Positions 12,350-22,861 of a stretch of DNA of 64,000 nucleotides are shown piece by piece. Made by a program: the position numbers and the translations under genes. This DNA comes from Pseudo-nitzschia pungens. Taxonomy: Eukaryota; Bacillariophyta; Bacillariophyceae; Bacillariales; Bacillariaceae. The notes beneath the pieces were generated by a model. That model was given only the letters and a program-made list of their open reading frames with translations. It searched no databases and was not told the origin of the DNA. The DNA is taken from NCBI GenBank assembly GCA_037355855.1, contig CM074769.1, forward strand, positions 1,364,001 through 1,428,000. The letters are read 5' to 3'. The stretch's first letter is position 1, and every line of letters begins with the position of its first letter.

Positions 12350-12655
12350 AGTGTCGGGGATCACTTTGACACTTGACACTCGCTGACACTTTTGGGGGTC
12401 AAAGTGATCCCTGGTGTCAAAATGACCCCCGGGTCACTTTGACACTCGCAAGGGCACAGAAAGACGAACAAAGGGCATATAGAACGAACAAGACGAATGT
12501 TGAATGAGCAACAAAGGCACAATAAGACGAACAAAGGGCATGTAAGACGAACGGGTGTCAAGTTGACTCCCGGGGTCAGAGTGAACTGACACTTGAAACT
12601 CGCTGACACTTCAGGGGTCACTTTGACCCCGGGGGTCACTTTGACACTCCCAAGA
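12350..12655. repeat. Clustered GGGTCACTTTGAC direct and inverted repeats
   Basis: The pattern TGACACTTGACACTCGCTGACACTT...GGGGTCA occurs near 12370-12400 and again, diverged, near 12587-12620. Inverted and direct copies of GGGTCACTTTGAC(AC) lie at about 12400-12450 and 12615-12650. Between them, AAGACGAACAAAGGGCAT is repeated twice. This suggests a degenerate tandem or foldback array with no coding capacity. Confidence 0.6.
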
Positions 12656-12689
12656 GAAGTTTGGCAGTACTACCGATTGTGCATTTGGT

Positions 12690-13704
12690 TCTGTGCACGC
12701 AAGAAAGACCAGGATCGTCATGTATTTGACTCCGTTCCCTGCAGCCGCGATTGAGATCAGCGTGTGGTTGTTTCCTTGCATCGATGGAAGACCGGGATCA
12801 TTGGTTAACCGAACTCACGGAAAACGGAGATAATCGTGTTAGTTAAATACACATTTCGTTCCTTGCAGTCTCGACCAAGACCACTATCGATTTGGTTCCC
12901 TACACGCACGGAAGACCGGGATCGTCTTGAATTTGATTCTCTGCACTCCCGAAAGATGGGAATCATCATGTATTTGGTTCCATGCACCGTTGATTTGATT
13001 CTCGGCACTCACGGAAGACAGGGATCATCGTGTACTTGATTGCCCGATTTCCCAAAAGACCGCCATCATCGTATACTTGGTTCACTGCGCTCACGGAAGA
13101 CCGGGATGATCGAGTATTTGGTATTCCCAATAGACCAAGATCATCATGTGTTTGGTTCACTGCACTCACGGAAGCCAAGGATGCATCATGTATTTGATTC
13201 CCTGCACTCATGAAAGACAGTGATCACTGTGTACTAGATTATCTGCACTCTGGAATGTCCAATATCGTCCCTTAGTTGTTTCTGCGCACACATCAAAGAC
13301 AACGTTATCGTTTAGTTGGCTCCTTTCACTCCTGAATGACCCGGATAATTGTATATTTTACCATGCACGCCCGAACGACTGGGATGATCATGTATGCGGT
13401 TCCCTGTTTGCCCGAAAGACCAGGACCGTCATATACTTGGTTCTCTGAATGCCCGAAAAAACAGGTTATCATCATGGACTTGGTTCTGTGCAGGTACGAA
13501 AGACAGTGATCAATATGTTTTTGGTTCTGTGCACACACGACAATCATGAATCGTCGTGTACTCATTTCTCTGCACGTTCGAAAGACCACAATTATCCTGT
13601 AGTTCATTCCCTGTATGACCGAAAACATGGGGCATCGGTTATATGATACTGGTATCATTGTGCATTTGTTACTGTGCAAGAACTGAAGACCTGGATCATC
13701 GTAT
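12690..13704. repeat. Degenerate ~50-bp minisatellite array (about 1 kb)
   Basis: Many imperfect units resemble TTTGGTTC-(C/A)CTGCACTC-ACGAAAGACC-GGGATCATCGTGTA, at roughly 45-60 bp spacing. The array can be followed from about 12690 to the edge of the inverted-duplication arm near 13705. Units differ by substitutions and small indels, so it is old. The apparent open frames across it are by-products of the periodicity. Confidence 0.7.
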
Positions 13705-13897
13705 TTTTGGTTCTCAAAAAGTATCGAATCGTCTATTGAGCAGTAAAGCAATAAATATATTTCTATTATTATATATAGAAAATAAGGAATACATAGTCCA
13801 AAAACAATATAATAACAGATCCAGCATCTAAACTCATACTTCTGAGGGAGATCTTCCAAAAGATATTGATCATCATGAGCACCAGCAACACAGTGTC

Positions 13898-16800
13898 TCA
13901 TATCAATGAAAGGCAAACTGAAAGCAACGAGGCACCCACACCACTCAAAAAAGATGCACTGGCTCCCAGCTCAACATCGTTTTCAGTGGTTACAACCTCT
14001 TCAAGGTGACGGTTCCTGCCAATGCCAGAGGAAGTGCAGTCAAATTGACACCACGGTCCAGCGGATGGATTTGGATTCTGAGCACTAGGGCAAGAACTAC
14101 CCAGAAACATTTTGGCAACCTTGATATCTGCCGGAGTCTTGGTAGCCCATGTATCCAAGCATTGATTGAAGGAAGATGCATTCCAGAACATTCCTGGCAT
14201 CCATTGTACACTGCCCACATTCCAAACACTAAGATCTTGATTGAACAGCACAGCAGATGCAAACATTTGTGTCATGCTTGTGACACCAGTAACATTCCAG
14301 CTGGAGAGTATCTGGTTGAAGTTGTCACATCCACGAAACATTGCTACCATGGTTTTGACGTTGGAGACATCCCATGCATCCAGGGGCTGGTTGAAATTCT
14401 TTGTTGCCTCAAACATCCTAGTCATTTTTGTGACCTTTGACACTGTCCAGTTTGAGAGTGGCTGGTTAAAATAATTTGCGCTTCTGAACATAGAATCCAT
14501 GTTTCGTACACTCGATACATCCCATGCAGATATAGGTTGATTGAAGAGATATTCAAATGGAGGCAGCTCATTGAATTTACCACCACTGGCAAACATGTGG
14601 TGCATGTTTGTGACACTTGACACATCCCAGCTGGCAAGTGGCTGGTTGAACAGATAAGCATCTTTGAACATTGCTTCCATCTCTTGGACTTTCCCTACAT
14701 TCCAGGCATTCAGGTTTTGGTTAAATTTACTTGCTTTGTGAAACATTTGTCCCATCTTTGTGACACTTGACACATCCCAGCTGGCTAGTGGATGGTCAAA
14801 ATTATGTGCATTTTTGAACATGCCTTTCATACGCCTGACTTTAGAAACATTCCATTCATTGATGGACTGGTTGAAAGCAGATGCACCACTAAACATCATG
14901 CTCATGCCAATTGTTCCCGATACATCCCAACAGTCCAAAGGTTCATTGAAGGTGTTTAATCCATAAAATGCATAACCCATGTTTGCTACACCGGAGACAT
15001 CCCAGCACTTCACTGGTTTATTTTCAGGGCAAATAACATCATTCACACATTGCTTCAATTGATCCCGAAATGAAGCACCACTGGTTGTTATCTTTGGACG
15101 TGAATTACCACAGATTGCATCACAATAGTAGCTTGGGATCATGCTGGGGACCATGCTTGGCTTGAAGCTGGGAACATTGCTTGGGATTGTGCTTGGCACA
15201 TAACTGGGAATGCCACTGGGGATACCACTTGGAGCATTACTGGGCTTCATACTGGGCTTCATGCTTGGGAACACACTTGGCACGTTGCTGGGTGCCATGC
15301 TGGGATCAAAACATAAATCAGTTGAGTCCTGACACCATGTGTCATCAGATAATGATGGTGTACCAGGAACAGGACATGCAGTGCCCAATAACATGTTGGT
15401 AACTGTGACATTAGAAAGCACCTTAGATGGCCACGAGCCCAGGCATTGGTTGAAAGCAGAAGCATAGAGAAACACATCATTCATACTTGTCACACTTGAT
15501 ATATCCCAGGAATCAATTGGTTGGTTGAAAGCAGAATTGTAGTGAAACATGAATGACATATAGACAACCTTTCCTGTGTTCCATGATCCAATGGGTTGGT
15601 TGAATGCAGTAACACCAAACATGTAAAACATATTTGTGACCTTTCCTGTGTTCCATGATCCAATGGGTTGGTTGAAAGCATAAGCATATATAAACATATG
15701 TTTCATGCTTGTCACACTTGATGTATCCCAGGAACCAATTGGTTGGTCGAAAGCAGAAGCCCGTTCAAACATGAATGACATATCTGTGACCAGTCCTGTG
15801 TTCCATGACCCAATAGGTTGGTTGAAAACCGTAGCATCATAAATCATAGCATGCATATCTGTGACCAGTCCTGTGTTCCATGATCCAACGGGTTGGTTGA
15901 AAGCAGAAGCATGCATAAACACAGCACGTATACTTGTCACACTTGATGTATCCCAGGAACCAATGGGTTGGTTGAAAGCAGAAGCATATTTGAACATTTC
16001 TCTCATATCTGTTACCTTTCCTGTGTTCCATGATCCAACGGGTTGGTTGAAAGCAGAAGCATGCATAAACACATCACGCATACTTGTCACACTTGATGTA
16101 TCCCAGGAACCAATGGGTTGGTTGAAAGCAGAAGCATATTTGAACGTTTCTCTCATATCTTTGACCTTTCCTGTGTTCCATGATCCAATTGGTTGGTTGA
16201 AAGAAGAAGCACTATTGAGGAAAGACCACAGGCTTGTGACATTTCCGGTGTTCCATGATCCAATGGGTTGGTTGAAAGCATAAGCATATATAAACATATA
16301 TGTCATACTTGTCACACTTGATGTATCCCAGGAACCAATTGGTTGGTCGAAAGCAGAAGCCTGTAAAAACATGAATGACATATCTGTGACCAGTCCTGTG
16401 TTCCATGATCCAATGGGTTGGTTGAATGCCAAGTTACCGTAAAACATATATTGCATATCTGTTACCTTTCCTGTGTTCCATGATCCAACGGGTTGGTTGA
16501 AAGCAGAAATTTGGTAAAACATACTACTCATTTTTGTCACACTTGATGTATCCCAGGAACCAATGGGTTGGTTGAAAACAGAAGCATATTTGAACATTTC
16601 TTTCATATCTTTGACCTTTCCTGTGTTCCATGATCCAATGGGTTGGTTGAAAGCAGTAACAAGGTAAAACATTTTTTCCATCTTTGTCACACTTGATGTA
16701 TCCCAGCAATACAGGGGCTCATTGAAGAAAGACTGGGAATAAAATGCTCGGTTCATGTCTGTTACGGCTGAAGTATTCCAACAGTTCATAGGAACATTGC

Positions 16801-18232
16801 TGTATGGGCAGTTTGTGCTTGAAATGCAATTGGAAATAAGGCTCTGAAAGTCAGAACCCGAAACATTGATCACAGGACGTACGTAACTTGAACACTCGGT
16901 AGCACAATTAATGCATGCATCAGTTGAGTCCTGACACCATGTGTAATCAGATACTGATGGTGTACCAGGAACAGGACATGCAGTCCCCAATAACATGTCT
17001 GTAACTGTGACATCAGAAAGCACCTTAGATGGCCATGAGCTAAGGCATTGGTTGAATTTTGATGCCAGGCGAAACATGTAATGCATGGTAGTCACTCTTG
17101 ATGTGTCCCAGTTATCAATTGGTTGGTTGAAAGAAGAAGCTTCTGGAAACATATATGCCATATCGACAACCTTTCCTGTGTTCCATGATCCAATAGGTTG
17201 GTTAAAACCATGGTTATATGCAAATGCACCATGCATTGCTGTAACCTTTGCTGTGTTCCATGATCCAATGGGTTGGTTGAAAGAAGAAGCACTATGGAGG
17301 AAAGACCATAGGTCTGTGACATTTCCAGTGTTCCATGATCCAATGGGTTGGTTGAAAGCAGAAGCATATATAAACATTTGATTCATACTTGTGACACTTG
17401 ATGTATCCCAGTCATCAATTGGTTGATTGAAAGCAGAAGCGCTTCTAAACATGGATGACATATCTGTGACCAGTCCTGTGTTCCATGAACCAATGGGTTG
17501 GTTGAAAACCCTAGCATCATTAAACGTCTTGTGAAAATCGGTGACTTTTTCTGTGTTCCATGACTCAATAGGTTGGTTGAATCTTGTCGATACATGAAAC
17601 ATGCCATGCATACTTGTGACCTTTCTTGTGTCCCATGATCCAATTGGTTGATTAAAAGCAAACGCACCATTGAACATGGAAAACATTATTTCAACATTTC
17701 CCGTGTTCCATGCTTCAATGGGTTGGTTGAAAGCAGAAGCTCCATAAAAGAGGTCATGCATATTTGTCACATGTGATGTATCCCAGCAATGCAGTGGCTC
17801 ATTGAAGGAAGACTTAAAATTGAATGCTTTTTTCATGCTTGTTACGGCTGAAGTATTCCAACAGTTCATAGGAACATTGCTGTATGGGCAGTTTGTGCTT
17901 GAAATGCAATTGGAAATAAGGCTCTGCAACTCAGAACCCGAAACATTGATCACAGGACGTACATAACTTGAACACTCAGTAGCACAATCAATGGTAGAAA
18001 GCGAACGAACTGGATTGGACTTCATGGGATTCTGAGAAAGCTGATAATCATTCTCCTGGGGGTCAAGGTGACCAAGCAAAGAGTCATGATGAATCTCGTT
18101 GTGAGCCGGAGAAACAAGAGGAAAATCAAGCAAAAGATCTGGACCATATTCCTTGGGAAGATCAACCTTTTTCTGTGCCTGGGCAAGCCAGGAAATCCAG
18201 AGGAACATGAGGAATGAGGGGAAGAATCTCAT
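13898..18232 (-). CDS. DUF285 (BspA-like) repeat surface protein, long copy
   Basis: One exon encodes 1,444 residues, starting at the ATG at 18232. A signal peptide is present ([19 protein letters not shown]). Two modules follow, each opening with a Cys-containing head ([13 protein letters not shown]...[18 protein letters not shown]). Each continues as ~25-residue repeats of the type [21 protein letters not shown]: 11 units in the first module and 18 in the second. A PSxxPS stalk of about 60 residues ([10 protein letters not shown] and so on) follows. A third module has 11 more divergent units ([15 protein letters not shown]). The C-terminus is hydrophobic ([17 protein letters not shown]), consistent with a GPI signal or membrane anchor. 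The family forms solenoid surfaces and is common in bacterial adhesins and algal surface proteins; an adhesive or cell-wall role is inference. It is a paralogue of the gene at 43301-46885. Confidence 0.88.
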   Translation of the reverse strand: MRFFPSFLMFLWISWLAQAQKKVDLPKEYGPDLLLDFPLVSPAHNEIHHDSLLGHLDPQENDYQLSQNPMKSNPVRSLSTIDCATECSSYVRPVINVSGSELQSLISNCISSTNCPYSNVPMNCWNTSAVTSMKKAFNFKSSFNEPLHCWDTSHVTNMHDLFYGASAFNQPIEAWNTGNVEIMFSMFNGAFAFNQPIGSWDTRKVTSMHGMFHVSTRFNQPIESWNTEKVTDFHKTFNDARVFNQPIGSWNTGLVTDMSSMFRSASAFNQPIDDWDTSSVTSMNQMFIYASAFNQPIGSWNTGNVTDLWSFLHSASSFNQPIGSWNTAKVTAMHGAFAYNHGFNQPIGSWNTGKVVDMAYMFPEASSFNQPIDNWDTSRVTTMHYMFRLASKFNQCLSSWPSKVLSDVTVTDMLLGTACPVPGTPSVSDYTWCQDSTDACINCATECSSYVRPVINVSGSDFQSLISNCISSTNCPYSNVPMNCWNTSAVTDMNRAFYSQSFFNEPLYCWDTSSVTKMEKMFYLVTAFNQPIGSWNTGKVKDMKEMFKYASVFNQPIGSWDTSSVTKMSSMFYQISAFNQPVGSWNTGKVTDMQYMFYGNLAFNQPIGSWNTGLVTDMSFMFLQASAFDQPIGSWDTSSVTSMTYMFIYAYAFNQPIGSWNTGNVTSLWSFLNSASSFNQPIGSWNTGKVKDMRETFKYASAFNQPIGSWDTSSVTSMRDVFMHASAFNQPVGSWNTGKVTDMREMFKYASAFNQPIGSWDTSSVTSIRAVFMHASAFNQPVGSWNTGLVTDMHAMIYDATVFNQPIGSWNTGLVTDMSFMFERASAFDQPIGSWDTSSVTSMKHMFIYAYAFNQPIGSWNTGKVTNMFYMFGVTAFNQPIGSWNTGKVVYMSFMFHYNSAFNQPIDSWDISSVTSMNDVFLYASAFNQCLGSWPSKVLSNVTVTNMLLGTACPVPGTPSLSDDTWCQDSTDLCFDPSMAPSNVPSVFPSMKPSMKPSNAPSGIPSGIPSYVPSTIPSNVPSFKPSMVPSMIPSYYCDAICGNSRPKITTSGASFRDQLKQCVNDVICPENKPVKCWDVSGVANMGYAFYGLNTFNEPLDCWDVSGTIGMSMMFSGASAFNQSINEWNVSKVRRMKGMFKNAHNFDHPLASWDVSSVTKMGQMFHKASKFNQNLNAWNVGKVQEMEAMFKDAYLFNQPLASWDVSSVTNMHHMFASGGKFNELPPFEYLFNQPISAWDVSSVRNMDSMFRSANYFNQPLSNWTVSKVTKMTRMFEATKNFNQPLDAWDVSNVKTMVAMFRGCDNFNQILSSWNVTGVTSMTQMFASAVLFNQDLSVWNVGSVQWMPGMFWNASSFNQCLDTWATKTPADIKVAKMFLGSSCPSAQNPNPSAGPWCQFDCTSSGIGRNRHLEEVVTTENDVELGASASFLSGVGASLLSVCLSLI

Positions 18233-19943
18233 GGTTGAAGGAGTTCAATGATTTTGTTTGGTGTCTGTGAATATTTGAAGTAGAAAAAAACTGAAAATGG
18301 AAGGAATAAGTGTTCCTGTGAGTAAGAGCATCGTTATTCGTGGCAATGGCGTATATCATCATTGTTTTTGTTGCACGACAAGGTTCAACACTGCGACTCA
18401 TTTGCCCTTTGCGCGTAAATCTGATGCGCGTTTTCATATGCCTGTGCCCAATGGCATACCTCGTACTTCGCGCGTATATGTGACATATTTTTTTTGTCAA
18501 TCAACATCAAATGGCTTTTTGTCTCGACCGCTTCATGATTAAAGCGGGTAAAATCTTCTCGAAAACGTTGTACGAAGTACTGTATACGAATTAAGGTTAA
18601 CCTTACGGTACCTGGTACAAGTATGTGTTCGAACCATTCGTACGTTCGGTAGGGCGTAACCTTACTTCGTAGTAATTACAAGCAGTAAGGTACCTTACTG
18701 TACCGGTACGGTAAGGTTAAGGTTTACCGTAAGACAATTCCACAGTGACCAATACTGAAATACCGGTACGATGTGGACCGAAGCGCAGCCGATGAGGGTG
18801 GCTTGACGGCCGGAATTGCCATCTTCCGTTAGGTTCCGTAGTTTGATTGTCAGCATTTGCATATAGATAGTGCAGTCGCAGTAAAAATGTCATTTGTTGT
18901 GTGTTGCTGTTGCAATCAGTCCTTTTCGGAGGGAAGGTGTGATGTTGGCTTCGTAGGCAAAGAGTACGACCCAAAGAACGGGTTGCACTGTACGTAGCGG
19001 CGATCTAGGCAGGGCGATCACAGCAAGCACACGGTGTCTTCGGAAACGGTGAGCGCTAGCTACAAGCGGTTGTAATGCGTTCGAATGACTTACGTGGATG
19101 CCTTGTGACTAAGATTGTACAGAACCTCACTTTTTTGTAATGCATGCATCAATTGCAGCGATAGGACGTCAAAATGGTAAACCTTAGAAGTAAGGAGAAA
19201 AATTCGAACTTTTCTCATTCTGAACAGGATTTGCTGCCATTTTTCACACTTTTAATGTCCCTCGGTTCTACATCCTCAACTACTAATTTCTACGGAAACC
19301 GGGGGACAGCTCATAGGAATTCCGTAGTACTACAAAGTTCCTATCAGCTGTCCCCCGGTTCTACATCCTCAACTACTACCAAGTAATTTCTACGGAAACC
19401 GGGGGACAGCTGATAGGAATTCCGTAGTACTACAAAATTCCTATCAGCTGTCCCCCGAATTCTACATACCCAACTACTCGTTTCTACGGAAGCCGGGGGA
19501 GAGCTGATCGGAATTCCGTAGTAAAATATAATTAATGTACGTGTACTTTTTTAAAAAATATCTCGGCTTGAATTTGTACAATAATACAGTATTATATTAC
19601 TACGTATTATATTATTATGTGCTATATTCTTTGTTGGGGCTCGTAATGAAATTGAAATATCATTCATTAAGTTTATTGAAAGAGATAAATTTGAAATATC
19701 CAAAAATAGTACAAAGTATCTCTTCGTCGAAGGTAAGGTAAGCTTACGTGAATGTATCAATCGAAAATAAAAAAGAGCAAAAAGCATAATGCTCGCTTTC
19801 ACAATGCTCGCCGTCACAATGCTCGCCATGTAAGGGAGAAGGAAGGTTCCTTCAAAGGCTAGTGAATCCAGATATTACGTAAGTTACTACGAAGTATATG
19901 AATTGACGAACTGGATGAATCGATGTGGAGTAATGACTCCGAG
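18233..19943. other. Arm spacer upstream of the long DUF285 gene
   Basis: The first 60 bases upstream of the start codon are clearly homologous to the 5' leader of the right-arm DUF285 gene (ATTCACAGACA...ATTGAACTCCTTC). Further upstream, patches of similarity to 41.7-43.2 kb remain, separated by unrelated or strongly diverged DNA rich in GTAAGGTTA words. It also holds a hairpin-forming repeat (separate entry). No gene was recognised. Confidence 0.6.
19287..19523. repeat. 100-bp tandem repeat containing a long hairpin
   Basis: Units start at 19287, 19387 and 19481; the first two are 100 bp apart and the third is partial. Each full unit holds an inverted repeat: an arm CCGGGGGACAGCTGATAGGA is followed after about 20 bp by its complement, ending GCTGTCCCCC. 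The loop contains the palindrome GTAGTACTAC. No corresponding block was seen in the right arm of the duplication, so it was probably inserted or lost after duplication. Confidence 0.75.
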
Positions 19944-20418
19944 CTTATGTCCTTGATTGGTACGAAGTACTTCGTACATCCTTAATTTATCCTTTCGGCC
20001 TCCACTTTTCGTTTGCGTAAACATTTTTTCATCGTCGTCCCATCGTCCACACCCGAAGCCCCCTTGTAGTATTGCCGGTACATGGACCCACCGCAAAAAA
20101 AGGCCGCGTTGAGCTTGGTGCTGGCAGAGGCGATGAGGGCAGTTCTGGATGGGCGACCGAATACCACGTCGAGAATACCTTTGGACCGTGGCTGTGGTCC
20201 CCCTTCTTCCATCGGGGATTAGGAATCTGGTTGATTCCGCCGAAATTGACCAGCGACCTGCCACCGTTTGCCACGACTACACCCGATGCATCCCTTGGAG
20301 CATACGCCTCGTCGGCCCCACCGGCAAAGGAGTGATTGGCAAAGGTGTACCAGGCTCCCTCTCGGTCGGCGGACATTTTGGTCAGTTCGTCCCGGGTCTA
20401 TCCGTTCTCGGGCAAGCG
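19944..20418 (-). pseudogene. Broken 3' fragment of the kelch-like membrane protein gene
   Basis: The fragment is homologous to the last third of the gene at 39258-41612. It reads from the segment matching ENGWTRDELTKMPADREGAWYTF through NFGGINQIPNPRWKKGD to the stop region at 19944-19946. Relative to the intact copy it lacks exactly 50 bases (equivalent to 41281-41330), which shifts the frame after FSTWYSVA. It also lacks about 100 bases near the end (between YKG and KCLRKR). There is no 5' part: homology stops abruptly near 20418, against a minisatellite. It is therefore a truncated, frameshifted relic at the inner edge of the left arm. Confidence 0.85.
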
Positions 20419-20880
20419 TCGATATACGGGGGGGACAGCAACGCATCGATACACAGAAGGACAGCAACGCCTCGATTCTACAGCGAACAGCAACGCATTG
20501 ATTGATCTACAGGGAACAGCAGCAGAGCGTCGATCTACAGGAGACATCGAATAACAACAGCAAATTCACAGGGGACAGCAATCGATACTACGATAAACAA
20601 AAATCGATCCATACTCGGGGAGCGGGCGCGAGGCGATATTCTGTAGAGCAGGTCGATAGATACGAGGGCGATGCAAGGCGATATACAATAACAGATCGAT
20701 CCGTACTCAGGAGATGCTAGTAGTAGTAGGCGATGCATCGATACTCTGGAGCAATAGATCGATAGATTAGGGGACGCGAGGCAAGGATACATAAAACAGA
20801 TCGATCTATACTCAAAGGACGCAAGGCGAGGATGCAAAAACAGACCGATCCATATTCAGGGGACGCGAGGCGATACTACT
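20419..20880. repeat. Degenerate minisatellites with GGGACAGCAACG and GGACGCGAGGCGATA units
   Basis: The first part has imperfect 25-35 bp units around GGGACAGCAACGCATCGAT. The second part has units of the type ATCGATCCATACTCAGGGGACGCGAGGCGATA. They begin precisely where the kelch-like fragment ends, so they mark the inner breakpoint of the left arm. Confidence 0.65.
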
Positions 20881-21994
20881 ACTACTTCTATATTGACACT
20901 CCATGAAAAGATATCAATCCGTACTCGGGGAACGTGCGGCGACATATCAATACTCAACGCGACGATAGAAAGGGGGGATAGTAGGAAGCATGATAGTAGA
21001 ACTAGAATCAGGTAGTAGTAGTACTACTAGTAAACCTTACTACTACTACTAGTAGTCGACATTGATGGTATTACTAGATTGATCAAGAACAGGCATGAAA
21101 CTCCTCCTCCAAGAACAACAATCAACCAACGATACTAGACCTAGAATCTGATACTAGATGTGATATTAGTGATATTGGATTCATCTGGGGACAAGCCTGG
21201 TTGAATCAACTAAAGATAGTTTTGGAATCAGATACTAGTGGTGGTTTTTACGTCTAATAACTGATTTTCGACCTTGGTCGAAAATTATTGACAAGCATCA
21301 CTGATGCTGTACAGTGGCATTCAAGGGACAGTTTTGCTTGTGTTTTCCCTTTCACGTTCTTGTTACCCCGTCTCCTGTACGCTTTGCAACAGCAGCAGTG
21401 TCTGTTGTGCTCTGGACTGGTTCGTTTTTTTCCTGTTTCTTACCAAGGTTCGTTTGCAAAATAGTCGTCTTTACAACCTGGGGCCTAAATCCCCCATGGT
21501 TGAGGCGACGCGTTGGTCTACAACTTGGGGTCCTGACTCTTCGATTGAGGCGACAATAAAGTCTGGTTACAGACTGAGTAGCTTTTAACCACCTTCGGTG
21601 GATTTTCCTACTTAAATAAGTATATTATTATTATTATTATCATGTGTCGTTAATCTCACTTCACATAATTTTGGGTCGGAATGGAACAAGAAAGACGGCA
21701 ACTGAAATATAATGAGATGGAAATGGTAAGTGAACCACATCAAGGTTGGAGGAGGTATTAATCATGGATTTTGATTCGTCTAACTGTGCATCATTGACTT
21801 GCCTGCTTGCTCCTGATAGGGAGGCGACCGCAACTGCTGATGAAATAGGATGCAACGGCAAATGAAATATAATGCAACGGTGAGTGAAGCACATCAAGAT
21901 CTGGGGTATTGATAATGGATTTCAATTGTTCTAATTCTGCATTGAGTTGCCTGCTTGCTACTGACAGGGAAGAATCAACTTTAATGCAATGGGG
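20881..21994. other. Intergenic region without recognised gene
   Basis: It contains CTACTACTAG runs (about 21005-21055), a short internal duplication around ACAACCTGGGGCCT / ACAACTTGGGGTCCT followed by GAGGCGAC (about 21473-21552), a small CCACCTTCGGTGG hairpin near 21590, and a TATTATTATTATTATT run. A frame open at 21304-21588 shows no recognisable domain and is not called. Confidence 0.5.
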
Positions 21995-22352
21995 CAACTG
22001 AAAAATGATGCGACGGGGCAACTGACACAAATGTGATCGCAACTCAAAAATGATGGGATCGCAACTGAGGAAATATGATGATGCGATCCCAACTGAAATA
22101 TGATGCGATCGCAACTGAGGAAATATGATTCGATCGTAACTCAAATATGATGCGATCGCAACTCAAATATGATGCGATCGTAACTCAAATATGATGCGAT
22201 CGCAACTGACATATAATGCGATCGCAACTGAAATATGATGGGATCGCAACTGAAATATGATGGGATCGCAACTGAAATATGATGCAATCCCGACTCAAAT
22301 ATGATGTGATCGCAACTCAAATATGATGCAATCACAACTCAAATATGATGTA
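21995..22352. repeat. 22-bp minisatellite containing GCGATCGC
   Basis: The consensus unit AACTCAAATATGATGCGATCGC is repeated about 15 times with substitutions such as GCGATCGT, GGGATCGC and ACTGAAATATGAT. The best-preserved part is at about 22080-22350. It has no spacers and is therefore a satellite, not a CRISPR. Confidence 0.85.
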
Positions 22353-22861
22353 GGAAGTAAATTTGTGTGGTGGGAACGAGAAAAAACAAATTGAGAATAA
22401 AATTGTTACTATAAATTCTTTAAACACTTTGAAAGATTGACTTCGGTTTTGCATAACAGCATTTCAAACTCTTATATGGGAGGGTCGTGATTCGTGTGAG
22501 GAGAGGGGTCGTGATTTCTGGAGTAGTCCATAATTTTTGTGAAGAATTTTTTGAATGTATGCTGGAATTTCTTGAGTGGTGTGCTGGGAAATAATTTGTG
22601 TCGTGCTGAAAAAAAAATTCGGAGTTAAAAAAAATTGGGGGGAGGGGGGGATTATTTTGAGAAAAAAATTAATTTTTTTGATAAAGGCATGAGAAATTAG
22701 AATGGGGTTGATTAATTTGATTAAGTGGCTGAAGAAAATATTTGAGTCTTACAAAAAAATTTGGGTCCGGTTCGATTTTTTTCTCTTTTTCTCTGAGTTG
22801 TGGTAGTTATTCGGTCGCGATTGGGGTTGCGAATCGCGAGAGGGCTACGAATGGAGCTACA
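22353..22861. other. AT-rich intergenic region
   Basis: It contains poly-A and poly-G stretches (about 22607-22660) and short duplications of GGGTCGTGATT. No gene is visible. It could be the 3' flank of the recombinase relic. Confidence 0.5.

Larger units (their letters stand above)
13705..20418 (-). repeat. Left arm of a large inverted duplication
   Basis: Read on the minus strand, this region corresponds in order to 41019-47072 on the plus strand: kelch-like gene 3' part, spacer, DUF285 gene, and about 190 bp downstream. Matching landmarks outside the genes include the GCGACTCATTTGC/CATATG block (about 18395-18440 against 43030-43075) and GCTGCGCTTCGGTC (about 18780 against 42616). The 3' flank is also shared, through AGACGATTCGATACTTTTTGAGA. 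Coding parts are far better conserved than the spacer. Confidence 0.8.

Noticed and set aside
21995..22352. Regularly spaced repeat resembling a CRISPR array
   Set aside because: Units are contiguous with no unique spacers, and the genomic context is eukaryotic, so it is a minisatellite.
21995..22352. GCGATCGC as a cyanobacterial HIP1 signature
   Set aside because: The octamer occurs here only as part of one tandem unit and is not scattered; nothing else suggests cyanobacterial DNA.
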